Of a stretch of DNA of 64,000 bases, positions 46,813-57,142 are shown in pieces. The translations under genes and the position numbers were made by a program. Position 1 is the stretch's first letter. Every line of letters starts with the position of its first letter. Below the pieces are notes generated by a model, which ran no database searches, had not been told where the DNA came from, and saw only the letters and a program-made list of their open reading frames with translations. The DNA comes from Drechslerella dactyloides (taxonomy: Eukaryota > Ascomycota > Orbiliomycetes > Orbiliales > Orbiliaceae), in contig JAGTWJ010000003.1 of assembly GCA_020064725.1 (NCBI GenBank), positions 2,418,001-2,482,000 on the forward strand, written 5' to 3'.

Positions 46813-47769
46813 TCTGCATTAAGCAGTGACATGACACTCCTCGAGTTCTGCAAAATATAAAATCGCTATAACATAAACGCTTATGATTTAGTCATCTATG
46901 TGATTTTTTTCTTTCTATTGGACGTGTTCTGTTCCAGCATGATCGCGCCGTTTTGGGGAAGCGGTGGCGCGACAGGCGTGTGCCGGAAGTCTTTAAAGAC
47001 TGCCTCACACGACAGCGCGCGCGACGAACCTCGAAATTCGACACGTCGCGTGCACCATTCGATTCAACTGGACGAGGGGAACAAATTTATATAACTTACA
47101 TCTAAATAACGACCGTGGTGGTGGAACGACGCGAGACTTTCTATCGCGGTGAGATCAGTGATGTTGCATAGATGGCGGCTTGAAAGGGGTTGTGTGGATA
47201 TTTACAGCTTGGTTTGCTTGCTGGCAGCTAATAAATTGCTAATTTTCCATTTTTGGAATATTCTAGTGATCTAAGAAGTAAACAACACACAGGCATCTAA
47301 AATATATATTTTCGGACTTGCAGGATTATAAAATGCCTTCAGTCCAAAAAATTTTTTCTCAGAAATCTAATTGAGGTCAAGAACTTCGAAAAAAGTATAT
47401 AAATGTCAAACATTACTATCGGAGTTGGTTTATATAAATCTATTGCATATAGTCGAAAACCTGCATTGTGCAAGCTACAAGTCTAGTGACTTGGTGGTAT
47501 TACTATAGTCACCGGCAGTGGCTGTAGTCTGCGGGTATATCTACTCGCCGAAAAGCTCAGGTTTTGTTTAACAGAGTTCCCTTAGAGCCAATCCTTTCTC
47601 AAACTCTTAAAGGCTCCATCCGCCAGGACACAGGTTGGAAGTTGGAACTTCATGCTTTGGTATTTGCGAGTTGAGTTTTAAGCCAATTAAGTGTGCCCAG
47701 GCTGTTCGAAATATCTGCAAAAATGTAGCTAAATCTGCATAATCTTATATACTATTCAGAGATTTTCTA
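46813..47769. promoter_or_regulatory. AT-rich upstream region of the methyltransferase gene
   Basis: These 957 bases, together with 48805-49027, make up the divergent promoter of the methyltransferase gene and RRP1, now split by a transposon. The part from 47200 to 47760 is clearly more AT-rich than neighbouring promoters and has no open frame. It may be old mutated repeat DNA, but I cannot identify a source element. Confidence 0.4.
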
Positions 47770-47801
47770 CGAAGGCTTGTCAAATAAGTAACGCTACATT
47801 A
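47770..47801 (+). repeat. Left terminal inverted repeat of the transposon
   Basis: This 32-bp sequence begins CGAAGGCTTG and ends CTACATTA. It is the exact reverse complement of the right end, and TA precedes it. Confidence 0.95.
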
Positions 47802-47988
47802 ATTTTGGTGAAACCGCTCATTATTTCGTGTGTGGGGCCCGGGGCCATGCCCGGTGTATGCACAAAAGCAATTATAATACTAATAGCAATGTCAGCTTCT
47901 CCAATTGCTAGCAGATACTAGCAGACTTACCCCTCTTCTCCTTCATCAACATCTATAGCCACCATTATCCTATATACACATACACAAT

Positions 47989-48764
47989 ATGCCTCCTCAG
48001 GCTGAAGACACCACCAGCGATCGCTATTCAACACTATGTCAACGTATCCAGATACTCACCTTGCTAGGTGCCGGCGGCAAGCAGGCTGATGTAGCTGCAA
48101 GATTTGGGGTCTCTAGGAGTGCAGTTGCCAGGCTGCTGCGCAAGGCCAAAGACCGTGGCTATAATCCCCAGGATTACACGTCCCTGACTATGGAGCATGT
48201 TGTTGATGAGCAGAGGGCTGGTAGGCCAAAGAAGGTCACCCAGGCCAAAGAACAGGAGGTTGTCAGCATTGTCACACAGAGGTCATGATCCCAAAGCTAA
48301 TCCCTTTTGCAAAGGACTGCAAAGCCAAGTATGGGAGGGACTATATTGTCCAGGAGGACAAGGCGCCTTGCCACAACCACCATGCCCAAGAGGCTGTCTA
48401 CAACCTGCATGCTGTTAGCAGGCTACTATGGCCTGGTAACTCTCCTGATCTCAACATGATAGAGCCAGCCTGGTACTACCTAAAGCGCAGGATATCCAGG
48501 CATGGAGCACCAACCAAGAGGGAGGATATGGAGAAGGCATGGCTCACTGAATGGCGCCAGCTGCCAATTGCGCGCATTAGGCTATGGATAGCACGCATTG
48601 TACGTCACATTCAGCTGGTTATCAAGCTATATGGGGGCAATGAGTATAAAGAAGGTACTACAGATGATATTGTTGGCAGGCCAGACCTCATAGCAGCTGT
48701 GCGCTCCAATTGCCCGGTGCCCTGGGGCAAAGGGCGGCTTGGCCCCGGTGAAGCATGTAAATAA
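47989..48764 (+). pseudogene. Transposase remnant, centre deleted
   Basis: The first frame (47989-48288) encodes 99 residues with a helix-turn-helix, GKQADVAARFGVSRSAVARL, and then a basic AT-hook-like GRPKK. It ends at a TGA just past VVSIVTQ. The second frame (48285-48764) encodes the end of a DDE nuclease domain. This part contains the second catalytic Asp (VQEDKAPCHNHH) and the third acidic position (PGNSPDLNMIEPAWYYLKRR). The first catalytic Asp and its surroundings, normally a stretch of roughly a hundred or more residues between these parts, are missing. The break near 48280-48290 also changes frame. The copy should be catalytically dead. The family is Tc1/mariner (IS630) by motif; the subgroup is not resolved. 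Confidence 0.88.
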
Positions 48765-48772
48765 GCAAAAAA

Positions 48773-48804
48773 TAATGTAGCGTTACTTATTTGACAAGCC
48801 TTCG
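48773..48804 (-). repeat. Right terminal inverted repeat of the transposon
   Basis: The exact reverse complement of the left end, over all 32 bp, followed by TA. Confidence 0.95.
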
Positions 48805-49027
48805 TAGATTATTACATTATAGGAAGGGCCGTCTTCTTGCGGCGGCCAGCCAGCCAGCCCGAAAGCTCTCTAGCTTGCGACTCTCGAGAAAGGAAAGATG
48901 TTTGCGCAGGTGAAAGCGCTGCCGCAAATCCAATTAGGTAAGGCAGGCTGCCAGCTGCGCCAGGCGCATGTCGCAAAATTTCAGTTCAACACGCGCTCTG
49001 CAACCTTGCCCAGCCAGCATCTTCACA

Positions 49028-49968
49028 ATGACAAGCGACAGCAGCATCCAGCGAACTCCGTTCATCAAACAGCTCGCGGCAAACGGTAACCTACCCTAAC
49101 CTTAAGCCAGTCAATGGAGCGCATTCTCTGAACCATCAAAGACTAACAAGTGGCTTTCGAACCCGCCCGACCAGACCGTCCGACCCGCGACAAGGCCGTC
49201 GAATCGCTGAAGACCTACCTCTCCAGCTCTCGCACATTCACGCAGTCCGACTTTCTCAAGCTATGGAAGGGTCTATTCTACTGTCAGTACAATCGCAATA
49301 CTTATCGTACACCCGACGCAATCGTTAACGCCATCCGTGCAACTAGGCATGTGGCTGTCGGATCGACCGCGCACACAGCAGCGGCTAGCGGATGAGCTAG
49401 CTTCTCTCGTAGACGTTATCAAGCCGCACAATGTCTTCACATTCCTCGAGGCCTTCTGGATGACGATGACGAGAGAGTGGACGTCGATTGATTCGCTCAG
49501 GATGGACAAGTTCATGCTGCTGGTCAGACGGTATCTCACAGCGTCGCTGCGGTATTTGCACGGCAACGGGTGGAGTGACGAGAACCTTCGGAAGAACAAT
49601 GAGATCATGGAGATGCTGCCGCTGCAGTAAGGATGCTCTTCTCATCTATCAGATGAAGGAATAGGCTAACCGTAGGGTTATTGGATAGTCCGACGGATGC
49701 GAAGATGCCGGATGGGCTGCGATACCACGTGCTCGATATCTACCTGGACGAGCTAGTCAAAGTTGCGAAGGAAGAAGAGAATGAGGAGGAGGAAGAGGAG
49801 GGAGACGCGGAAGAGCGATACGATATAACACCCGAACAGACGGAGATCCTCCTGCACCCATTCAGAAAACTACATAAGGAAACCTTGTCGAAGCCAATAA
49901 AGAAGAGCGTAGAGGAGCTACTGGATGATGAACGATTAAAGACACTGCTTAAAGCACCGTCTAGTTAA
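49028..49968 (+). CDS. RRP1: Ribosomal RNA processing protein 1 (Nop52 family)
   Basis: Exons 49028-49085, 49175-49282, 49347-49626 and 49689-49968 encode 241 aa. Rrp1 is a nucleolar protein needed for 27S pre-rRNA processing and 60S subunit assembly. Family-typical segments are [28 protein letters not shown]-like [40 protein letters not shown] and [15 protein letters not shown]. An acidic run ([15 protein letters not shown]) follows. Intron 1 was ended at 49174 because this restores AND-RPTRDK; an earlier acceptor at 49150 would add nine residues. Intron 2 uses a GTCAGT donor. Yeast Rrp1 is 278 aa, so the protein is slightly short at its C-terminus. The right end of the transposon lies only 223 bases before the ATG. 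Confidence 0.9.
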
Positions 49969-50197
49969 TGTGGAACTCCGGTTGTGAACTGGTCGTATGT
50001 ATTTCTAGAATTTTAGACTGCAAGCTAATCGCTATACCCATGAAGCTTTGCTGAATTACAATTATCAATATCCTATCCTAATGCTACAAGATAACAGACC
50101 GGTGAATAACGAGGATGGGCCCTCCGCTAGTGCAGGGACATCAAAGTGGGTGTCAATGCCGTGAGGCATGAGAAGAGAAATCATTGACGCCATACCA

Positions 50198-52111
50198 TCA
50201 AGCAATCTTCGGACCTTCATATACATTATGTCGCAGCGACAACGACACACCCAGTCCATGGTGGATCTCAGCCTGGAACGGCGCAAACTTCATCTTCTCG
50301 CCGTCAACGCTGATGTATCCGTCCTTCTGCTTCTGTGGGATGAACCGGTATGCGACCACCTTTCTGTAGTTCAGCTCGGGGATATCAAAGTGCTTTCCCG
50401 TCTCTGCACCGAGCATAATGTTCACGGCCTTCATACGGCCCATATCGCCGTCCGAGATCGCTAGATCCAAGTAGCCGTCGTTAGGCCTGGCCGCCGGGAA
50501 GAAGTTGATATCCTTTGACATGCAAAGCATCTGAAGCGCGCGTATAACATATGTCAGCTCTGTGTGTATAGAATTTAGATCAACAGGGGGGCCTACATTG
50601 CCGCAGTAAAAGTTGCCCAGCTTTGGATGCGATTCCTTCACCCAATCTTCGGGGACCTCATCCTTGACGGTCCCGTATTGCAGTGGCGGCAGCCCAGTGC
50701 CGTCGCATGTGTGATCCGGTGGCTCGCGATGCGTGGACGCGTGGCGCCGAATGTCCTCCTTGCTACCTATCGCCAGCTTGACATACAGATCCGTTGGATA
50801 GAAAGTTTCCGTGATGACTCTCTGCAGGAAGCCAACGGTGAATCTGGTGTTGCCCATCCAGCGTAGGTTTTCCGTCCCGAGGTCGAGCCCGGCAGTTATG
50901 CCGGCAGACTGCGAGAGGAAGGAGAGGATCCGCTCATCTCCCTGCGTTATCGATACGAGGTCGAAGTGCGTTCGTTTCCCTAGATAGAATCAGCACAAGC
51001 ACATTTAGAGCGATTGTTGTTTAAAGACTGAGGTTGGAGCGAGCCAGCACACCTTTAACAAGATTGACGGCAGCAAGACTCGGCGCGTCGGTCCCTAAAA
51101 AGCTCCAGCACATGCCATTACCCGACCCACCAGGTAGCTGGCAGACTGCGAGGCTCCTCAAAGCTTTCCTGGCATCCGGTCGCTTCCCCAGACCATTGAA
51201 GACCTCATGGGGGACCCCGTCGCCCGAAATGCAGACAATCGCGTCGTACGAATCAATATCTATCTCCTCCGCGATCTTGATAGCATGTTTCGCGTATTGG
51301 GTCAACTCCACGTCAACGGTGCAGCTAGCGGCGGCGAATATCGGTGCGATCTCCGTCCGGTAGGTTTTCTCGGCCGTTCCAGGTCCTCCGTTCGGGTTTA
51401 TCAGCACTTTCAGTCGTTTGGCTTGCTGGGCGCCTATTTCGCACAGAACAATCGCATTGTCAGTGACTGCTTCTAGAATGCTTCTAGGCTGGCTACTACT
51501 TGAGCGCCTGTACTCACCTTCATAAGCCCGTGCTAGCAACCGTTCGACCCATTGATCTGCTTTCTCCAGGTCACTCTCGGCTATCGGGATCGATAGTGTC
51601 GTGGGTTTGACAAGCCGCTTGCCAAACGATTTCGCATACGTGATCTGAACGGCGCTCTGGTCCTCGGCGATGTAGACTCGGGCCCAAAGGACACTGTGCA
51701 AGTTTATCTTCTCGCCCGCGGACTTGGCTGCAACTGGTAGGTCGCATTCGTGTCAGCTTTCTAAAACTGTAAGAATGGATGCATGCATGCTTGGAGAACA
51801 ATTATGTAGGGATCAGTGGAGGAGCGCGCACCGTTAGGGCCGCAGCAGCTCGCATCGCGCTTCTTCGACGCCTTCCGCCTGTCTGTAGCATCGAGCAAAA
51901 AACACCAGGGATTAGCCATCCAGGCCCCGGACGACAAACGTTCCATCTCAGCATGAGCATGCGACTTACCGGCGACAGTGATGCTGTCCTCGCGGATGGT
52001 CAGCGACTGGGTGTCGAGAAGCAACGCATCTTCGGCACTGGCGCGGAACCCCATGAAGGCGTCGTTCTCGCCCGCGAGCGCCGTGCCCGAATCTGTCGAC
52101 GACGTAGACAT
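50198..52111 (-). CDS. LCB4: Sphingoid long-chain-base kinase (sphingosine kinase family)
   Basis: Exons 51970-52111, 51832-51882, 51518-51733, 51053-51433, 50597-50979 and 50198-50530 encode 501 aa. The enzyme phosphorylates sphingoid bases such as dihydrosphingosine and phytosphingosine at membranes. The products are signals and the entry point to sphingolipid breakdown. The catalytic DAGK-type domain contains LINPNGGPGTAEKTY, the nucleotide loop SGDGVPHEVFNGLGKRPD and PGGSGNGMCWSFLG. The C-terminal lipid-binding half has GNTRFTVGFLQRVI, NFYCGN-MLCMSKDINFFPA and DGEKMKFAPFQAEIHHGLG. The N-terminal exons include a CCGPN Cys pair in the 51-nt exon 2. Introns 51434-51517 and 50531-50596 are multiples of three without stops, so they look like coding sequence. 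I removed them because the family shows no insert at those points and both have donor, branch and acceptor signals. The gene ends tail-to-tail with RRP1, 229 bases away. Confidence 0.9.
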
Positions 52112-52621
52112 TATCCGACCTGCCCGGCTGGCGGTGTGGGAGTTGACTGAAGCTGAGAGCGGGTATCACAAAGCTTTGGGGGACACCGAAGGAGATGGAG
52201 GTAAGATAAGGGTGAGCTTAAAGCCACGGAACACGCGGGACAGGCCCGGCCGTCTTGTGCGCGGCGTAAGATTAGCTGGGTGAGATTGGGCAGTTGGCTT
52301 CATTCCAAGCGCGTGCTGGCAAGCCCGTCAGCACGGCACATACAAGCAAGCTGCAGCTGGTTCGATATAATATCCGGCTTTTGCCAGATCGCAAAGCATA
52401 GCGCACGCTGTTTACTGATCGCACTACTCTTCCGTCGTCAAGCTTTGCTGGAAGACCGCTTGCTTCTCTTCGTGGTGACAATTATTTTAGGTGAATCGAC
52501 AACGCCATGCATCCAAGCACAAATATGATGATGGTATATACATTCCACAAGACCCGTCCGAAAACATGAACTCTCCCGCTTTCTCTCCGTGCACACGTGA
52601 AACTTGCCGAATCGGTCAGGC
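52112..52621. promoter_or_regulatory. Upstream region of the sphingoid-base kinase gene
   Basis: About 510 bases lie between the kinase start and the stop codon of the coatomer gene, both on the minus strand. They contain the kinase promoter and the coatomer 3' untranslated region. No other feature was seen. Confidence 0.5.
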
Positions 52622-55600
52622 TCATGCCCCGACGCCGACCTTGCTGAGACCCTTTAGCGAGCCAAGGCTCAACGCCAGACCCTGTGATCTGCTTCTTATT
52701 CTCACAAAGCCGGTGATTGGGCCTCCCTCGCCGTCCTGCTCCACGCTCAAGTTCGCAAGCGCATCCTCGCCTGTATAAACACAGTTAGCACCCGCTGTCA
52801 TACATCGTTTATTTAAATAGTAAGTTGCGGCTGAGCTTACCGAAGACGCTCTTTGCGTAGAGATTGGCGCTCAGGAACTGGCAATCGCCCTTCAGCGATG
52901 CCTCCGGGGTCAAGCAGTTCATGTTGGAAGCTGCCATGAGCTGGTTCAGGAATTCTCGCAGCGTGGGCGCCTTGGAGTTGATGTTGACTTTGTTCTCCCA
53001 TTCAAATTCGGTCCACATCGACCGGAATTGGGTTTCGGTGCAGGTCGCCGGCTGAATGTAGTCCATAATATCGACGTGGACGTCGTTCAAAATAACGACG
53101 TTGGTCTCGGTGGAGCTGGCGCCGTCGTAGACAACATTTCCAAAAATCACACCTTGATCAGTCGACGAGACCTTGATGGTCGCTTGGACGCTCTGGAAGC
53201 TGTGGGGAGCAAGATTCTGAGTAGTCGGCTTCTCGACGACTTTCAGGTCGCCGAGTGTGGCGAATTCAACGGTCAGGTTCTGGAGCGTGTCCGTAGTTTG
53301 GTTGACAAGCAGGACATCCAGCACAATATCGAACTGGTGTACTTTGACATATGCCTCGACGTAAACTGGGTCTGAGAAACCTGTAAGCTGAACGACACGG
53401 CTGAGTTTAGAGGCAATGTCCTCGACTGCGCCATCGCCGCCCGTGGCCTTCTCCAGGTCAAGCTCAATCTGGTGATTATGTTAGCGCCATTTCAGACCAC
53501 AAGCTCTAGTGTTCTCTGTGATACGTACCATATCAGCAGATTCGCCGGCATTCTTCTTCGACAGCTGCCTGAAAGAGATGACATCGTCGACCTGGATGGC
53601 ATTCTTGTTCTTCTCACGCGCATCCGATGCAGCTCTTTTCTTTTCTTCAGCGGTGATCATGGCCCGGAACGCTTTCCGGGTGTCATCCAAGAAGACGGTT
53701 TCGAGCTCCTTCCTCTGCTCGAACTCTGAGAGACACTTGACGCAGGCCATGATTCGGTCGATCGAGTCCTCATCAATCTTGGTCTTCACAAACTGCGATT
53801 GCCCGACTCGGATGATGGAGATCATGATCAACATCGCCTCTGCCTTCAAGGCGTTTGTTCTGGCGATGTCCTTCGAGATTTCAGCATGGCGCATTACCAG
53901 CTTCGTCAAGGTCGAAGAGAGAACCGAGGCCAGGAAAAAATCACCGTCGAGAATCAACGCCCTCAGTGGCGGCTTCTGGGCAGCCTTGACTGCCTCGAGC
54001 TTCGCAGCATTGGCGGAATCGCTCGTAAACGCGCTCTCAGTTGCGTAGGTTCCATCGGCGAGAATCTTGCGGGACCCGCTCGGGGCAGACGGCTTTGGTG
54101 TCGAGGCTGGAGCCTGGTCGTTGTCTTGGGGAACTGCCTCCAGTAGCTTTTGTTCAGAGGAGAGAATCGGAATCTCTCCAAGGCTTGCTCGTATCCTCTT
54201 CCAAGCTTCTCGGATGTCCTTGGGCTCCACGCAGTATTCTCCGACAACCCACAAAGCACCTCTGTACACCTTTCCGGCTCTGACTTCTCCCAAGGTCGAC
54301 AATAGCTTCTCGACGATATTTTGCCGCAGCGCTGGAAATTTCTCCACAACTTCCTTCACAAATGCGATGACGTCGACTGCAGAGGTATTATTGAAGTCGC
54401 CAATGAAATCCATGAGCAACCCGACGACATTGGCAGCGACCTGTGAAAATCTGATGGCGCAGTTGTGGATTGCATGGATCAATAGTTGGCGGTATTCGGC
54501 ATTCTAGAACAAAAGTTAGTTAATCTGTAACTCTAGGACCGTAAATGTGGAGGTACTAACCTTTTCATATTCCTGATCCACTGTCTTTGAAAGCTCTTTC
54601 TTGAGCAGCATTACGACCTCTTCGACATTTCTGCTGGAGACCATGCTGAGGGCGATATCCAATGCCTTCTTGCGAACATCAATATCGGGACTAGAAAGCG
54701 ACATTAGCGACATTTATGAGTATTTGCGTAGGGTGAAACAGACCTCGACAGCACACGGAGAATCTCCATCGTCAAGTCGTCAAGCACACCCTCGTGTTTA
54801 CGACGAAGCTGATCCACCCGGTCCAAAACAATGAGCTTGACATTGTTATCGGGCTCCTTGACGCTGAGTTCGATAAACTTGGCGGCCGCAGCTATAGGAA
54901 CAAAGTTAGTATCGTGGATTCGGTTTGTAAAGAGCAATATCTTTCCCGACCTTTGATCGCAGTGGGGTTCCCGGTGAGTGTCGTAAGGGAGGTAGCTGCT
55001 TCGTAGACGACTGTATTGGAAGAAGCTTCAAGCAGATCGAATATTATCCGGAGGTACCGTGCTCTGTTCTGCGTATTTATAACGGCGTCTTTCCGGATGA
55101 ACTCGATGACCACTTGCTGCATCAACTCATCCAAGGCCGAGACATTATCCACGATAGAGTTAAAATATTCCAGAGCTTTCTGGTGACTGATAGCAGCTAG
55201 TGCGGCAAATGCATTTCGTTTGCATGTATGGTCGCTTTCGTTTTGCAGGAAGGTGAGAATAAGGTCTGGGGCGTCGGGTATCAGTGCCTCATTGTGCTGG
55301 AAGATGGATTGAACGGCGAACACGGCATTTTTGCGGACGTATGCGTGTCTGTGCTCTAAGCACTGTCGGCATGATCCTAGCAGAGGTTCCAACAGCTCTG
55401 CCTCGCGCAGCTTACAGAGAAACCTCAGAGTGGCTCCTCGAATATACTCGTTTGGATGTAACAGATCATTTCGGATGCCATTGCTACGGGAAGGTCAATG
55501 AAACGTTCATAACAATCTTTGGACATAGGACGGGCAAACCCACCAAACAAGCACGAATTCCTGCTTCAGCTTGCCGTTCGAATCCAGCTTGGGACATATC

Positions 55601-55845
55601 TCGTAGTAGAAGTACAATAGCTTCTTTAGTCCCTTGTGCTTCGAGGGCATGACGAATCGGATGATATGCATCAAGAGGCCGGGCATAGGATCACCGTTGA
55701 GCATTATGACTAGGATTCGCTTCATGGTATCCATCTTTGCCTCGTCCGTCCCCTTCTCAAGCTGATTCTTGAGATCCTGTTGCGACGCCACATCGGAGGC
55801 ATTGTCCTGATGCACGAGGGTATACGTGCTTTCCAGGAACGACAT
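52622..55845 (-). CDS. SEC26: Coatomer subunit beta (beta-COP)
   Basis: Exons 55544-55845, 54951-55483, 54744-54891, 54561-54690, 53529-54503, 52841-53468 and 52622-52770 encode 954 aa, close to yeast Sec26 (973 aa). Beta-COP is part of the COPI coat for Golgi-to-ER retrograde vesicles. The N-terminal two thirds is an adaptin-type helical solenoid: it starts with [24 protein letters not shown] sequence, then [20 protein letters not shown] and [16 protein letters not shown]. An Ala/Pro-rich linker and a C-terminal appendage domain ([20 protein letters not shown]) follow. The last exon ends [13 protein letters not shown]. Intron 1 uses a GTGGGT donor and intron 3 a GTCGGG donor. Both were chosen because they restore the conserved LVCNGIRNDL and NPTAIKAAAAKF joins. 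Confidence 0.95.
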
Positions 55846-56300
55846 CTTGGCGTGGTGGTTTGGCAGTCCGGGTAGAGATGGGTGGTACGGTCAACGGAGC
55901 TGCGACAGGTATCTGGTGGAATATAAGTTTCTGGGTTCGCGTGATAGGGAGCTGGTAGCTATGCTTAAGAACCAAAGCACTGTGATGGAGATGATGGGTG
56001 GAGAGGTTAAAGACAATTGATGCTGGGCGGGAAGGTGGGAAGCAGGATAACGATGTGTCGGGTCGTGTCGAGCCAGCTCCTTAGGATGTCGTCGTCTACG
56101 GCCGTCTGTCTGAGAGCTCGTTCTCTCGAGTCGTGGTCCTGCGTGGTGTCCTTTTTGGTGCTGCGAGCTTGCGCTGAGCTTGCCAGGCTGGAAACTACGC
56201 TGACAACGTGCTCAAAATTGCGCTGCCGCTTAACTTTCTTATCGCGTCGTCCCTCGATCGCGAACTGCGCATCCCACAACCTTGTCTACATACCACCACC
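55846..56300. promoter_or_regulatory. Divergent promoter region, SEC26 / MAGO
   Basis: 455 bases separate the two start codons of divergently transcribed housekeeping genes, so both promoters lie here. No TATA box stands out. Confidence 0.6.
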
Positions 56301-57142
56301 ATGTCGTCGCCCAACGAACAGTTCTACATTCGATACTAGTATGTCGACGTGTCCGCGGCTCGAGATAGTTCATAAAAGACGTCTATGCTAATACACACTG
56401 CTTCTTTAAGCTCCGGTCACTCTGGCCGCTTCGGTCACGAGTTTCTAGGTACGATATCACCAGCCTGCGAAGGCTCAAGCACCCGCTACCCCATCGCTAA
56501 CGCCTCGATGTTCCAGAATTCGACTTTAGGGTCGTTCCCGGTGGATGCGCCTTGGCCAGATATGCGAACAACTCCAACTACCGGAACGATTCGCTGATCC
56601 GCAAAGAGAGTACGTTGGAACGAATATGGGTGCTGGACGATGACGGATAGCTGATGGGTGGACCTACAGTGTGCGTCAGCGCTCTTATGATCAAAGAGAT
56701 CAAAAGAATCATCAAGGAGAGCGAGATCATGAAGTAAGGCTTGTCCCTCGGCATTTTGACTGGCTGTAGTGGAATAAGCATTTAACCGTCCACTAGGGAA
56801 GACGACGCAAAGTGGCCTCAGAAGAACAAGGATGGTCGGCAAGAGCTGGAGATTCGTATGGGGAATGAACATATATCTTTTGAGGTATGTTGTCCACCCA
56901 AAGAGCTGCGTCGCCGGAGTGAAGCTAACCGGCATACCAGACTGCCAAAATTGGATCCCTGGTCGATATCCAGGAAAGCGCGGACCCTGAGGGCCTTCGC
57001 GTTTTCTACTATCTCGTTCAAGATTTGAAGGCGATGGTGTTCTCGCTCATTGGCTTGCACTTCAAGGTGAGATTTGCCATATTGTCCAGGACGACGAAGC
57101 ATGTTACTGACGTTATTGATCTCGTAGATTAAACCAATTTAG
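56301..57142 (+). CDS. Mago nashi, exon junction complex core protein
   Basis: Seven exons (56301-56338, 56411-56448, 56517-56609, 56670-56733, 56797-56884, 56941-57066, 57128-57142) encode 153 aa. Mago pairs with Y14 and locks eIF4A3 on spliced mRNA. The hallmark sequence is present: [58 protein letters not shown] and [20 protein letters not shown]. The protein ends FKIKPI, with the last five codons in their own exon. Compared with the animal protein (146 aa), about four residues are inserted in the loop before ARYANNSNY (VVPGGCAL). The coding sequence is cut by six introns in 840 bases, the highest intron density in the window. The start codon is fixed by intron 1, which splits a Tyr codon. 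Confidence 0.95.

Larger units (their letters stand above)
47770..48804 (+). mobile_element. Internally deleted Tc1/mariner-like DNA transposon
   Basis: A 1035-bp element is bounded by 32-bp inverted repeats (47770-47801 and 48773-48804) that are identical to each other. It is flanked on both sides by TA (47768-47769 and 48805-48806), the target duplication of the Tc1/mariner superfamily. It carries the two ends of one transposase gene in different reading frames. Perfect repeats suggest a recent insertion. The loss of the middle of the transposase means it can move only with help from a full copy elsewhere. Confidence 0.92.
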
